Assembly (NCBI GenBank): GCA_003971905.1
Contig: RSEE01000094.1
Coordinates: 124,001 to 188,000, forward strand
Origin: Moniliella sp. 'wahieum'
Taxonomy: Eukaryota > Basidiomycota > Moniliellomycetes > Moniliellales > Moniliellaceae
DNA length: 64,000 nt
Direction of reading: 5' to 3'
The first letter of the stretch is position 1. Every line of letters begins with the position of its first letter. Below, piece after piece: positions 22,268-33,995 of this stretch. The translations under genes were made by a program, and so were the position numbers. The notes under the pieces are model-generated. The model saw only the letters and a list, made by a program, of their open reading frames with translations, was not told the origin of the DNA and did not search any database.

Positions 22268-23825
22268 CTAGGGGAAACTGTCCTGGAGCTGGGCCTGGAG
22301 TTGGACCTGGCTTGCAGCTGGGTCTGGGTGTTGAGGTGGGCTAGGAACGCCACCTGGACCTGGTCTTGAGGCTGAGCTTGGGCGAGGGTAAAGGCCTGCG
22401 CGTACATCTGCGCCTGGGCTGGGTGCGGGCCTGGGCCTGAGAGCGCAGCGCTTCAAAGTGCAACCGCAGCTGGGACTGCAACGTAGCTTGCATGTGGACC
22501 AAGTCAAGGGCATACGAGTGCACGTGGGCGGACGCCAGCATCTCCGGTTAGTATGCAAGGTCTGTTGGGCCGCAGTGACAATGTCCAGAAATCCCCTCAG
22601 CAACTTACCCTTCCAAGGAGGCGGCGAATGGGACGAGGGAGCAGCGCGAGGGAATTGCGGCGCGCCCTCAGGTGGCATGTAGCTGAACTGACAGCTCGGC
22701 ACCACGTTCGGCACGGCAGAATGCGACCCAACCTCCGTGGTGGCCAGTGGGGCGAACGGTGAGGTGGGCGGGGTGGGCAAGGCGTAGGTCATGAGCGGGG
22801 CAGTAGAGGGGAGGGGCGAGGCTTGGCTCTCCTGCTGATCCGTGACCGGTTGCATGGCTGCGATCGGGGCGGGGCAGGACCTAGCTCGTTCTGCACCGTA
22901 GCGTTATGGGGAGGGAACGAGCGAGGCGAATCATACGGTTGATCTCGCGCGTTCGAAACTCGAGCAACGTCTTGGCCCGTGCTCTAAACTGGGTCAACTC
23001 GTGTGGGCGGACGAGAATGGAGTAGCCAAGCCCCCGCCAGAAGGCCAGTTCCATTTGCGTCACTGCCAATGGCGATGGCAGTTGGGACAGAGAGGCCCAG
23101 GTCTTGGCGGTATACGTGTGGTCTTCCAGCAGCTTGTTGGCCAAGATCAGCGGATACCGAGGCCCGGTACTCGACGCCCACCACGTCGGCTGTCATGTGG
23201 GGCTGACGGCATTTGAAGCGGTACAACAGTACTCTGTCGACAGCACAAAGGCATACATCAACAGTCAGTAGACGATCGAAGCCAACCTCAGTTATAATCA
23301 AGGGACAGCAACGTACAATGCCGTATATAGCGTCTCTGTCGTCACACGAAACGAACGAAAGAGGTCACGAGTGCAAGTCACGAAGGCCGGACTGGGTTGG
23401 AAGCGGCCAGGACCCCGCGCACATTCGCGGGTTGGGCTGCGATTGCGGCCGACATGGGCTCGGTGGCGAGGAGAGGTGGGGAGGGCCCATGCGTGAGGGA
23501 GAGGAAGGCGGCATGTGACTCGGCAGAGGGGCAGGTGGGTAGGAGTGGGGGTGAACCAGAGCAAGCAGACCATCTGGCAGAACCACTGGGCGAGCTGGGT
23601 GGAGGACTGGGGGGGACGGGTGGGGCGAAAACGCTTGCATGGTGGTTCGAGTCCGCGCGGCCATTGGGAAAAGGGCCGGGGGCTGCAGGTGGGCTGCAGG
23701 TGGGGCTGCTGTGGTAGCGGCCGTGACGGAAAGGATGGCGGGAGGCGAGTCGAGGGCAGGGCGTGTGCGGCGGCGCAGGAGGGGAAGAGCGCGGCTGGGG
23801 CGCCGGACCCGGCGGGGGCGGACAT
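22268..23825 (-). CDS. PHO80/PCL-family cyclin (CLG1-like)
   Basis: Cyclin of the type that binds the Pho85/Cdk5-like kinase. After a Pro/Ala-rich N-terminus (start at 23825, MSAPAGSG, or 23861) come STQLAQWFCQMVCLLWF, FTRDLF-like and FRSFRVTTETLYTAL, then across an 83-nt intron (23234-23316) VLLYRFKCRQPHM. The cyclin-box core is ANKLLEDHTYTAKTWASLS and MELAFWRGLGYSILVRPHE. PHO80-like cyclins show the same LA.K.L.D.TYT.KTW and ME..FL....Y pattern. The C-terminal part is Ser/Pro-rich and then Gln-rich (QSQLRLHFEALRSQAQART, later AQAQMYAQAF), after a second intron at 22542-22608 with GTAAGT donor and ACTAAC branch. The split of the cyclin box, a WFCQMVCLLWF helix well before the core, favours CLG1-like members. 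Frameshifts near 23170 and in the Gln-rich tail. Confidence 0.82.
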
Positions 23826-25140
23826 GAGAGAAGGGGAAGGAGAGGTGGTGGGGAGCGGCAAGGGAGAAGACGAAGTGGTATATTATACCTGCTAGTCAGG
23901 ATGTCGCAGTCGGCGCCCAGTGGGCAACATGCCCAGTGCCGCGTGCCGAGTGCGTCGCGCCTAGTGGCTATGGCGCCAGCGGGGAGGCAGCGCAGCGTGG
24001 CACTGGGCTTGTGCGTGTCGGGCGCAGACAGGCTGCTGTGGTGCGGGGGCTGGGCGAGCGGTGAGGTCTTAGATGCGCACCGTCGATGTGAGATCCCAGA
24101 TCTCAGATCCGATCTGGCACCAGCGGAGCGCAAGCGCACCGCCGCACGGGGGCGCAAGGCGCGCCAGGCGCCCGCTTGGCTGTGGAGGGCGGCCCGCGGC
24201 GTGCTGCTCCTCGCCTCGGCTGGCCGAGTGACGCATTCAGGCCGGGGGCGCGGAGGCCGGGCGCGCGCTGCGCCAGCGGAGCGACGGGGAGCAGGCGGGG
24301 CAAGCACACGCAGTCCGCAAGCATCCACCCACGATCGCTGCTGGCCCGCGTAGCCACGAGCGTACCCGACCCACAATTCTCTCAGGCGCTACGCGCTACG
24401 CGTTAATCACCGCGCAGTTCGCTTTGCCCCAGGACAGCCTCCCAACAAGCGCGTGTGCATGTGAGATCATCGCTGCTATCACGCATGCTGCGTGTTCGTG
24501 CGGCGTGGTGCATCTTGCATGGGGCAGGACACGGGCGTTCCCGCTGCCTCCGTGCGGCGCCCCCTTGCCCATCGCGCATGCCTGCTAGGCACCGCGCAGG
24601 GCAGCAGGGGGGCAGTGTGGGGAGAAGCGCTGGTGGCCACCGTGACTCGGGAGTGCCTAGGGGAGTGCCTAGTGGCTGCCGCCGCAGCCGGCGCAGGGAC
24701 GCATCGCTGGGCCACTCGGCGCGTCTCCCTGCTACTCCGCCCCCGCCAGCGCCCCCGGCAGCACACCATTGTGCATGCAACCGCCCGCATCGTTTGCGCC
24801 GCCTCCACGCGAGACGCCGGTCGGCCGCCGTGTGACAGTCGCATGGGGCGTGTGAGTACTGAGTAAGTACTTATCGATTATCGCTTCTCGCTGCTAGGCT
24901 AGCGCTCACCCATCCCCCGTTCTCCGCCTCTCTGCAGAGCGCATGCGCTGCGCTCCCAACCTGCACGCTCCCACCCGCAAGCTTTCGCCAGCGACATGCG
25001 GCTCCCTGCCCCTCCAGCCTGGATTCGATGCGCTCGCTAATCGATAACTCATCGTTCTGCGTAGCTGTGCACAAGAAGCTTGAAGCGACAGCCACCATTG
25101 TGCGCACGAGGCTGTACATATCGTAGCCGCAACGGGGCGT

Positions 25141-25188
25141 GGTGCATACTGAGTACTGAGTCCGCAGTTACTAGTTACTAGTTACTGC
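25141..25188. repeat. AGTACT and TTACTAG repeats
   Basis: ACTGAGTACTGAGT followed within ten bases by three TTACTAG units. Confidence 0.75.
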
Positions 25189-25345
25189 GCATCTCTCCAC
25201 TGATTAAATTAATGAACGTGAGCGTGTGAGCACACGGCACAGGAGCTAATGCGCTGCCGCGCTGACGACGCCTGGAAGCTACGCAGGCAAACGAGGAGCA
25301 AACCGCTTCCGTGAGGCCTGAGGCGTCGCTGCATAGGCACCATTG

Positions 25346-25368
25346 TATGATGCATGATGCATGATGCG
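25346..25368. repeat. TGATGCA tandem repeat
   Basis: Three tandem copies of TGATGCA in the gene-poor region. Confidence 0.75.
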
Positions 25369-27041
25369 CAGCAAAGCGCGCAGACGCCGCACAGAGCGCA
25401 CAAACAAACCCGCACAGGACAACAAGCGCAAATAGCGTTGGGCCCCCAACTACATAGCCACCCTACCCCCAGCTACTTGGCTGCCACTCCCAACTGGGCT
25501 CTCGGAACCTCCCTGGTGGAGGAGACAAAATCCAAGATGCTTGCTGATACAGCAGGACACATCAGGCCATGGCGCAAGACTCGGCTACTCTTCCAGAACG
25601 GCTGAATTCAACTGGCGCGCAAGCTAATAAACGAGAGCGACGGACCGTTCCTCCCACACAGCCTCGGGCGCCTGGCTGAGGCGCTGAGGCCCCTCTCTGA
25701 GATCCGAAAATCTGAGATTTGAGGATCTGAGGTCTCACGCTGCTTCAGCCGCATTGCGCTGTAGCGAAATGCTCTGGCTGAGTATCAAGTGTACTTCTCA
25801 CACGCTGAAGAGCATTCTGTTGCCCGCTGATCTGTTGGCGATGGGCGGCGCATCGTGCAACACTTGGAAGGAACTGTTGGGTGAAAACCCCCGCGCAATA
25901 GGATAGAAACTTTCTGTCGAAGCCATGCATCATGGGGCCTGGGGGGATTTGTTTATCATGGGTGTGGCTGAACCGGCGTAGCAGGGCGCAGTGCGTATAG
26001 CGACTAGCACCCGCGGCTTCCACGGCGCCCTCAGCATCTCGATCTTGAAGCTTCAAGCGTATCATTCGATCATGGCCAATAGCATGGCGGGGAAAACGCA
26101 TCCAACGATACGTGGATCCATCGCTTCGAGCTTCGCTGGAAGCTGGACGTCCAACGTGTTCCAACAAACGGAGAAGAGCCGGGTGGACCGGGGTGGTCGA
26201 GGGGGAATGGGTTTTCATTCGAAGTTCGAATTGGAACTTTGGCTCCAAGGCCACGCCACCCCACGCTGCGCCACCAACGTCCAACCGAGAGGCGGGGAAC
26301 CGAGCTTAATGAGCAACTGGCTCCCCCAAGCCTGTGCACACCCACAGCAAAAGACGGGGTTCGAATGATAAATGAATTAATGAGCCAAGAGAGTCCAGCC
26401 ATTGAACGATGTGGGTTGCACGTTTGGCGGGCTATACACACGCAATTCCAAGCGGGTAAAACATGTGCGCCCCGTTGCATCTATGCACGGGTGCGAGGGG
26501 CGCAAGGCAGCACCGAAAAGGAATGCGTACTGAATACGGGGTGGTCGGAACTTATTTCCGGTTCCCCGTCCGCGCCACAGCGTCATTCTCATTGTGGCAG
26601 AGACCAAGTAACCCGAAATACGCCGCGCCAAGCTGCGTTGGTCAGCTTTGCATGCCCCCAGGGAGTAACTAGTAATTCCTGGTCGATTATCGAGATCATC
26701 CTTTCAAGCTGCAGCAGGTTCAGTCCGGGGACGTTGTACACACCAGCGCCATGCCTAGCATGGCGACCTGGCCACCTGGCCTCACTAACCTCTTAACATC
26801 ATCTGAACCAGAGGTCTCGTACAGTGTCTTGCTGTGTTGCGAGACGAAAGGCTTGGAGCCAGTGTCCTCGTGTGGTAAATATGTCCCACCTCCGTTACCG
26901 CACAAGGGCAGCGTCAAGCGTTTCTCGACTGCACGCACGGCGCCAGTGGAGCTTGGTTGCCTTGGATCTCAGAGACCTTTTAGGGCAATTTTACGCTTGG
27001 CTATACAATCGGTTACCGCATCAACTCAGTACGCAGCTGGA

Positions 27042-27084
27042 GTCACTAGTCACTAGTCACTAGTCACTAGTCACCGGTCACCAG
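27042..27084. repeat. TAGTCAC tandem repeat running into GGTCACC palindrome
   Basis: Five copies of the 7-mer (GTCACTA), each junction forming ACTAGT, ending in TCACCGGTCACC. Confidence 0.8.
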
Positions 27085-28312
27085 CGAGCCACTGGCATCA
27101 CCGGCCACGTGACGTCAAGCTTGACAGTGCATGGCCTGAGCCTCAGGCCCCAGGCAAGGCTGTACCGGTCACCGGCCTCACTGCCTGACCGCCAGGCTGG
27201 CTGTGGCTATCAAACGCGACCTCCATTGTCCCCGGCAGAGAGGTCGATGGATTAAGCAAAACCCACACCTGGGAGCCAGCTGGAGATCGAGGCAGCCGCA
27301 CCCACACCAGCCGAGCCCATGGATACAGCCCTACCCTTTGTCTCCTGCGTTGCATATTGACCGGTTGACCATTGGATTGAAGTACGTTGAACGTGCCGGT
27401 CAGCCGATCATCTTGATCGCTCAGGCGCTCAGGCAAGGTCGCTCGCTATCCTCTCTCGACCCTACCTGCCTCTACAGGCATTGTTTGGACCACGTGCCGA
27501 TCAAGCGCTGGTTGATGCAAGCGCTCAGCGCTCCTAACCGCGTTGCCCGCACAGCTTGCCACCCCCCTCCCCTGCCCACCAATGAATCTTGAATCGTGCA
27601 GCTTGGAGCGAGAACAGCGAGAAGCGAGAGATGTGCGAAGCGAAACCCGACCTCCGCAGCGAACTGCACACACCAAGCAAGGCAGAGCAGCAGGGCGCGC
27701 AGCTTTGGCCAGCCAGTCACGCTGAGCGCTCAGGCGCCCAGGCGCCTCAGTGGACCCAGTGCCTGCCTCGTAGAGGACCGGGACCTCTCACGCGCGCATG
27801 CATCATGAAGGCTTCGTCGTGTCCAACATGCAGCTTCTCCCAACCCGTCTCCGAGCGGCGCGAGTAAAGCAAGTAACAAGTAGCCGGCCAAGGTACTCAC
27901 AGTACCTCCTGCCAGGCCATGGGCCTGTGCGGGGAAGACGGGATGGGGTAACTGATCGTATCTATAGGCTTTCGAAGACGGCCTGGAAGGAGCGGCGGTC
28001 TTAAGAGATTGTCCGCCCCCCTACTGATGTTGCCCCCGATACCAACGGGTTCGGGCCTACACTTGTTCTTCCTAAACCAGGCCTAGCCAACAAAAGGAAT
28101 GGGTACTAAGAGCCCGTAACCCAACTGCCCGCCCTGAGGCCTCACCTCAGGCTCAGGCCTGACCGTCATGAGCCGCGCCTCGATCCATCATCGGACTGTG
28201 GGCGCCATCGTTTTTGTTCTTTTTGTGCATGGGTTGCGATCCGAAAAAAGAGAGATGCATGAGAATCCGGCGTGAGGCTCAAGGCTCGAGGCTCAGCTGA
28301 GCGCCCAGGGCG

Positions 28313-31300
28313 TCAGGTGAGCCGCGAGACGAGGTAACCCATCAAGGCTTGTTGTTCGTCCGACGAGACGCGGAGCAAGATTTCGACCAGCTGGCGCCGG
28401 ACCGTGTCCGAGTGACGTTCGGCGAGCCGAGCGAGCGCAGCGGCGTCCAAGCGCCACAGAATCGCCTCCTCGGCAGCGGTGACCGTCGCGTTGCGCGGTT
28501 GACGCGACAGAAACGTCATCTCGCCCGCCACTGTGCCGGGCATCATGCTCTCGTCCATCTGGAAGCCCTCTTGGGCAAACGAAAAGACCGCCTTGAGCAC
28601 CCCGCGCTCAATCACATACAGCCCATCTGGCTCGTCCCCGGGCTGCCACAGCTGCGCCCCGGCGCGTAACGAGATGCGCGTAAAGTACGGCGCAATCGTA
28701 CTGAAAAACGAAACTGGAAGCGAAGCGTCAGCATAGCCCCGGAACGTGGTCAAGAGTAACTGGTACGGCCCTTCGGTGGATTTGCCACCAGAGCGACTTA
28801 GCGACAGGCGCCGCTCCGCACCGGGCGGAACCGACTCGGACGTCTTGCTGTCCGACGAGAGAGGCAGATGGGGGAGGTGGTGAGGATGGTGCTGAATGGC
28901 AGTGCGAGCGGCCTCGTGGAGCAAACGGTTGCGTGGCGAGGTGGCCAGCGAGTCCTCCCCCCATCCAGGTAGGCGGACTTTGGAGGGAATGGCTTGGGCC
29001 GGGGATGGAGGCGCACTGAGGATCGAGTGCCGCCCCGTCGTCGTCCCACCACGGCCCGCTGCGCCTGCTTGGTACACTTGCAGCAAGTACTCGTTCTCGG
29101 TCCATTCCAGAGCCGAGTTGAGGTTGGCAAACACCTCGACCCGGCATTCCTGTTCGGCCCACATGCCCACACTTTGCAGCGCCACACCCACCTCACTGGC
29201 CGGCGCAACGCCACAGAAAATCACCACCACCTCTTTGGCTTCGAGCAAGCGCTGGATCCGCGTAAATGCCTCGGCGGCCGAAAAGTCGACGCCGGTCACG
29301 AGGGAGAACTGCAAGCAAGGCAAAGGGAAAAGAGGTCAGACACCGTACACACTGCATCGCAAAAGCGAGTGCGTACTCACATCCACAATCAGGAACCGGA
29401 TCGGGTTCTGGTCCCAGGCCGCAATGTCCAGCGCGCGACGGATCAACTGTTCCACTCCATTGATCGTGCCAAGAAGAGGAAGCCTTGGAGTTTAAGAATC
29501 TGGGTCTGGGAGCCTACCACATCAAGGAACCGGCGCTGGGTCATGTGTCTGCGCACGGTGGAATGGGCAATGGAACCGTCAAACACGGCTCGTACCGTTG
29601 ACCGACGCGAATTTGTACGACAAAGAAGCAGCACGCCAGGATGATGCGCCACCAGCCCATCCACAAAGTCGCGCAGGGTCATGACAAAGATGATGACCAA
29701 GATGGTCAGGTACTCGCTCCAGCTCACCCTTCCCACCGTGTCCCACAGCGCTCCTTGACCAGGTCGATCCCAAGGACAAAGATCAAGGCGGCAACGACCA
29801 TGATGGGCAAATAGCCAATCGTCGAAGGCCCGGCAAGAAGAATGATAAACGTGGCCCCGGCCAACATGAACCCACTCAGCCGACTGCCGCCACCGACACG
29901 GTAAAACAACAGACTGTTAACGTAGGTAATGTAGTTGGGCGGAGAGAAGAGGGCGCCAGCGGCCAAGTTGCTGATTCCATGGCCGATCAACTCGCGGTCC
30001 GTGTCAATATTGTCCTCTCCCGTGCTGATAGCAAGAGCGGGGATGTTGAGGGGCACGTGGAGGATGCCAAAGAAGGTCAACGCCGCTTGGGTGGGCAAGG
30101 TGGCAGCAAGCGCCTTGAGGCTAGTTTTGCGCAAGTCAATGAATTGGTAAAAACGGTAAAAGGGCGCATCGGCAGCGGGACCAATGTCAAACACCCACTG
30201 GGCGGCTTTGAGGCTCTCCATCGAGTACCCCAACCCGACGATCGTGACAAAGTAAAAGACGACGGGGATGGTGAAGAAATAGATGGGGAAGATGAGCGGA
30301 CCATCAAACTTGTGGGTAATCACCCTCAGCAAGATGGCCAGACCTAATGGGATGGTCCACAGCGCCACAACATGACTCGACTGGAAAAAGAAACGAAGGG
30401 TCTCCAGGTTCCATTGGAACCCATGCTCGCTCTTGAGCTGGCCAGCCACCTCAAAGCCCGTCACCATCAAAAACACACCCACTCCACCAATCGCGCCGAC
30501 AAGCAAATGCCGTGGGATGAACTGAAGCAGCTTGCTCGTGTGCAGCCAGCCCAGAAGCAAAAACGCAATCCCAATGAACGTACTCGACAGCGCAAAGGCC
30601 ACAATCACTGTACTGATCACAGCGGCATCGTCGTTGCCCACCTCCTTCATGATGGTTTTGCTCATGATCGAGAAAGGGATCACCTCAATCATCATCGAAC
30701 CGTTGCCGCCGCCAAACGCCGAGCCGCCAGCCGAGTAGACCAGCTGAGACGCAATGCACGTGATGAAAAACATCGACACGCCGTCGCCGCCAAAACTGCT
30801 AAAGAGCGGATACGAGGTGGGGAAGGTGATCATACCGTAACTCACTCCGTCCAGGACGTTCATCAAGACCCCGAGAAGTACGGCGGGAAGGAGGTGAACC
30901 GGCTCGGCTGCCGCATGGCGCACGTCGGTCCAGGTCAGCTTCCGAGCCGAGGCAAAAGCCTTGTCAAGAGTGAACCGCGTAGAGTCCGCCCCGGCCGGGG
31001 CAGGACTAGGTGCGCCGTGGTGCAATGGTGGTACCCGTTCCTCCGTATGACAAGGCGTAGAGTAAGAAGTCTGTTCATGCGCCTCTCCTGTCCGCGTCGC
31101 TCGGCGGGTCGGGCGACAATTGGAACGCTCATACCCGACTCCAACGTGGCCGACTCGTCATTGGTCAAGAGATGGAAGCCACTGCTGGCCACTTCCAGCT
31201 CCTCTTGGGCTTGTGCTAGCGCGCCCGTTCCCAGCGCATGGGAATTGATGCCGGATGAATTGGCATGCGCAGCATGGAGCGAAGCAAGTGATGCACGCAC

Positions 31301-32121
31301 GCGGCTCGTAGACACGCGCGCTGCCAAGCGAGGATCAAAGGCCGACTTGGACCGGCGAGGATCAGGGCCGGCCAGATCGTTCGTAGCCCCGTACGAGGGC
31401 ATACGTGCATGCACCGGGTGGGCCGACTGGCTGCGCGGCCCCATTTCCCCGCACCAGTCCCAGCAAAGTGCTCGGATGCATCAGGGGGGCAGCATCGGCG
31501 CTGGAGGAGAGCTCGGCCGGCATGCTCTGTTGTTGGGCCTGGTGCACAAGGCGGAGAGACGGTACTGGACTGATCGCCTGGGGCGGCGGGGGCACTGCAT
31601 GGGACGAGTGAGAGAGGTGTGAGAGAAGGGTAGTCATCATCATCGTACGCTTCCTCGCTTGGCGCCTCGTCCTCGGCCTCCTCCTCCTCAAACGGCAGGC
31701 CGGCCAGCTGGCAGACTGGTGAGGATGATGAAGCTGTCCTCGGCCGTGTACGAGGCAGCAGGTGGCAGCTGGGCGAGTGGGCACGGCGGAAGCCAACTGC
31801 TGTCGCCGCCAAGGGAGAAGCCCGAGTAGCCGGCGCCGGGCGCAGCCATGGCCACGGCATTGCGCGGCAGCGCCTCGGCGGCCTCGACGTTGGGCGCGGG
31901 GCGGCGGGCAGCGCTGGGGGTGCGGGGGCGGGCGCGAAGCGGTAGGAACGCCCCTCGAGCTGCTCCGGGCGGAGGGGAGGCGTGGCGCGCGCTCCGGGGG
32001 ACGCCATGGGTGTGGTGCCAGCGGCTGCGGCTGCCGGGAGAGAAGGCGGCGCTTGGAAGAATGCGTTGGTGGTGGGGGGGCGGCTGGGCAGCGCACAGAC
32101 AAATTCAGCAGGCGTGCTCAT
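28313..32121 (-). CDS. SulP-family transporter with STAS and cyclic-nucleotide-binding domains
   Basis: Multi-pass anion/sulfate-permease-family protein. A disordered N-terminus starting MSTPAEFVCALPSRPPTTNA (32121), with an acidic EEEEAEDEAPSEEAYDDDD stretch, precedes about ten membrane segments in a 433-codon open stretch (31.0-29.72 kb; e.g. LLPAVLLGVLMNVLDGVSYG, GFEVAG, RELIGHGISNLAAGALF). After VKE a missing base near 29750 shifts the frame to VGRVSWSEYLTILVIIFVM, and two more errors flank 29625-29665. STAS follows (QTQILKLQGFLFLG, SLVTGVDFSAAEAFTRIQ) with an intron at 29309-29380. A C-terminal cNMP-fold ends the protein (GAQLWQPGDEPDGLYVIERG, PGTVAGEMTFLSRQPRNATV). This domain order matches yeast YGR125W (Vsb1, vacuolar basic amino acid storage) and its fission-yeast relative, so vacuolar location is inferred. 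Confidence 0.92.
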
Positions 32122-32578
32122 GCGTCGTGTACCGGTGAGCTGGCCATTGCGCGTGCTGTCCGCCTGCTGTGCGCTGCGGTGCCTGGCAGCGGAGATGGCT
32201 GGGTTCGTCACACCACCGCCATCACACATCACGTGCCCCTCGCAGGCAGCCGCCACTGCTCCTGCGCCTGCTGTTGCCATCTGCCCTTTTTCAGGCAGAC
32301 GATTACCCATTCGTCACTTGTCGCATCCCAGATCTCCCAGCACCGGTGGTTACCGAATTATCGATTGCTCAATTACGATCGATCCATTGCCCGCAAATCA
32401 TCTTGCTGGAGTGAGTACGTGAGTAGTGACTAGGGAGCACTGCAACCGCGAGCGTCGTGCTCTTGTGCGCGCACATGCCCATGTCTTGCCACAGCTGCAT
32501 CCCGCCTGGCCGGCCCTGTTGGGCGCTCGCTCCTCCAGCCTCCACTTGCGCCTGCGCCTCCAACGACCCGCCGCGGCC
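32122..32578. other. Short spacer between two minus-strand genes
   Basis: Contains the promoter side of the SulP gene, with an AT-richer patch (32340-32410, many ATCGAT/GATCGA-like words), and the trailer of the DUF218 gene. Confidence 0.4.
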
Positions 32579-33995
32579 CTAGTCGCGTTCGCGGCTCAGC
32601 TGGAGCCAGCGGTTGTCGGGCCACCAGCTGCGCCCGGCGCTCAGGTCGGGCAGGACCGCTCCGTCGCTCGTGATGGTCTCCTGGTCGTCTACGCGCAGAT
32701 CCCAAGGCAACGTGCGCGGGTACACCCCCTGCAGCCCCAGTCCGTCCGCTGGGCACCAGTCCAGCAGCCCAGCGATCCCGGGCGCCGAGGTCATATGGCG
32801 GGAAGACGCGTGCGCGGTTCCTTGCTTGCCGTTTGGCCTGGGCGGGTGCGCACGCCAGTCATGCAGGATCAGTTAGTGCGTCGGAAACATACAGAGGTGG
32901 CACAAGCGTCGTCAGGGTAGGTAGCCAAACGTACCGATAACACTCCATGGCAGCCATACATGTCCTTGTCAAACAGCGCCAGCTCATTCTCCATCTCGTG
33001 GCGGTACTGCTCGGTCATGTCGCTTGCCTTGTCTTCAAAGCCAACAAAGGTGAAGCGGGGGCGGGAACCCACCATGCCCTTGGTGGGCCAGCGCACGGCC
33101 TTGGTGTGCAACTTTTCGAACCGCTCCCTGTGCAGCTCGTCTTCCACCACAGTGATTCGTTGCGGGTAGTGATTCGTCTTTTCGCGGAACCGCGCGATGG
33201 AGTAGACCAAATTTTCGTACGTGTCCAGCGCGTAGATCTCGGTTGTTATCCGTAACAGGTCCAACTCCGTCTCATTCCCCGCCGTTACACCCGTCGAGGG
33301 GGCTTGGGCACTGCTCTTGGTAGACGATTGTCCCGCCCCAGTGTGATCCGCCCCCGCCTCTTTACCATGGGTTGCGCCCCCAGGCAGGACGGGAAGCTTC
33401 AGGGGGCTGAGAAGCGCGAGTTGCAGGTAGCTCTCTGCCTCGGTGGCTGGGGAGTGGGGGCGAGTTTGCCCGCCGGAAAAGATGAGGAGTGAGTTGGGAT
33501 CTTCGTTGGCAAGCTCGATTCCCCGTTCAATCTGCTTCCAATACCTTTCCACCGCGCCGCCCTTTTGGTAGTCCTCCAAGACCCAGTTGGCATCCACAGA
33601 TCGGCCCTCAAACGATCTCCCAATCCAGATGGCCTGCCCGACCACAACAATCAGATGGTCCAAGTTCTCGGTCCCGGTGCTGGCGCAGGCGCCAGCGCCT
33701 TGACCGACTCGGGTAGATCGGAAACCTCGGTTGGAGGGGGCGAGGGGCGGGGTGATCGATAAGAAGTCCAATGGCGGAAATTGAGGAAGAGAGAGCCAAT
33801 GCCAAAAGTGATAAGGACGAGGATGCCCAAATTGGTCACCCGGCTGCGGGCCGCCAGGCGGCCACGCCACCCAGTCTCCTCGGGAGCGTGCAGCACCGAC
33901 GAATAGCGGGACTGGCGGGAGCGAAAGATGCCGGGGGCGTTCTTGCGCGACAGAAAAGAGGTGCGGGCACTGCTCCCTTCAGGCCGGTGCGACAT
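32579..33995 (-). CDS. Membrane-anchored DUF218 (YdcF-like) protein
   Basis: DUF218 proteins have a Rossmann-like fold; enzymatic activity in fungi is not established. Start at 33995 (MSHRPEGSSARTSFLSRK). A single membrane segment NLGILVLITFGIGSLFLNF sits near residue 65, after a basic region, suggesting a type II anchor. The DUF218 domain follows: NLDHLIVVVGQAIW, YWKQIERGIELA, SLLIFSGGQTRPHSPATEAE with the typical SGGxT...EA motif, then LRITTEIYALDTYENLVYSI and RITVVEDELHRERFEKLHT. A 97-nt intron (32838-32934, GTACGT donor, ACTAAC branch) splits CHGVLS/AKRQARNR. The end is GLLDWCPADGLGLQGVYPRT and a TAG at 32579. One frameshift lies near 33690. A Gly/Ala/Ser insert (TGAGQSSTKSSAQAPS) interrupts the domain. 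Confidence 0.85.

Larger units (their letters stand above)
23826..28312. other. Gene-poor region of about 4.5 kb
   Basis: I found no conserved protein segment, transposase, reverse transcriptase or RNA gene here. It is rich in short palindromic repeats: TTACTAGTTACTAG (25168-25186), TGATGCATGATGCATGATG (25346-25368) and TAGTCACTAGTCACTAG (27042-27084). The frame at 27143-27436 (minus) reads reasonably for about 90 codons but shows no motif. It could hold diverged or lineage-specific genes that frameshifts make invisible. Confidence 0.4.

Noticed and set aside
29724-31025. SulP gene as a complete 433-residue protein ending at 29724
   Set aside because: The stop follows a missing base; the membrane domain, STAS and cNMP fold continue downstream in other frames.
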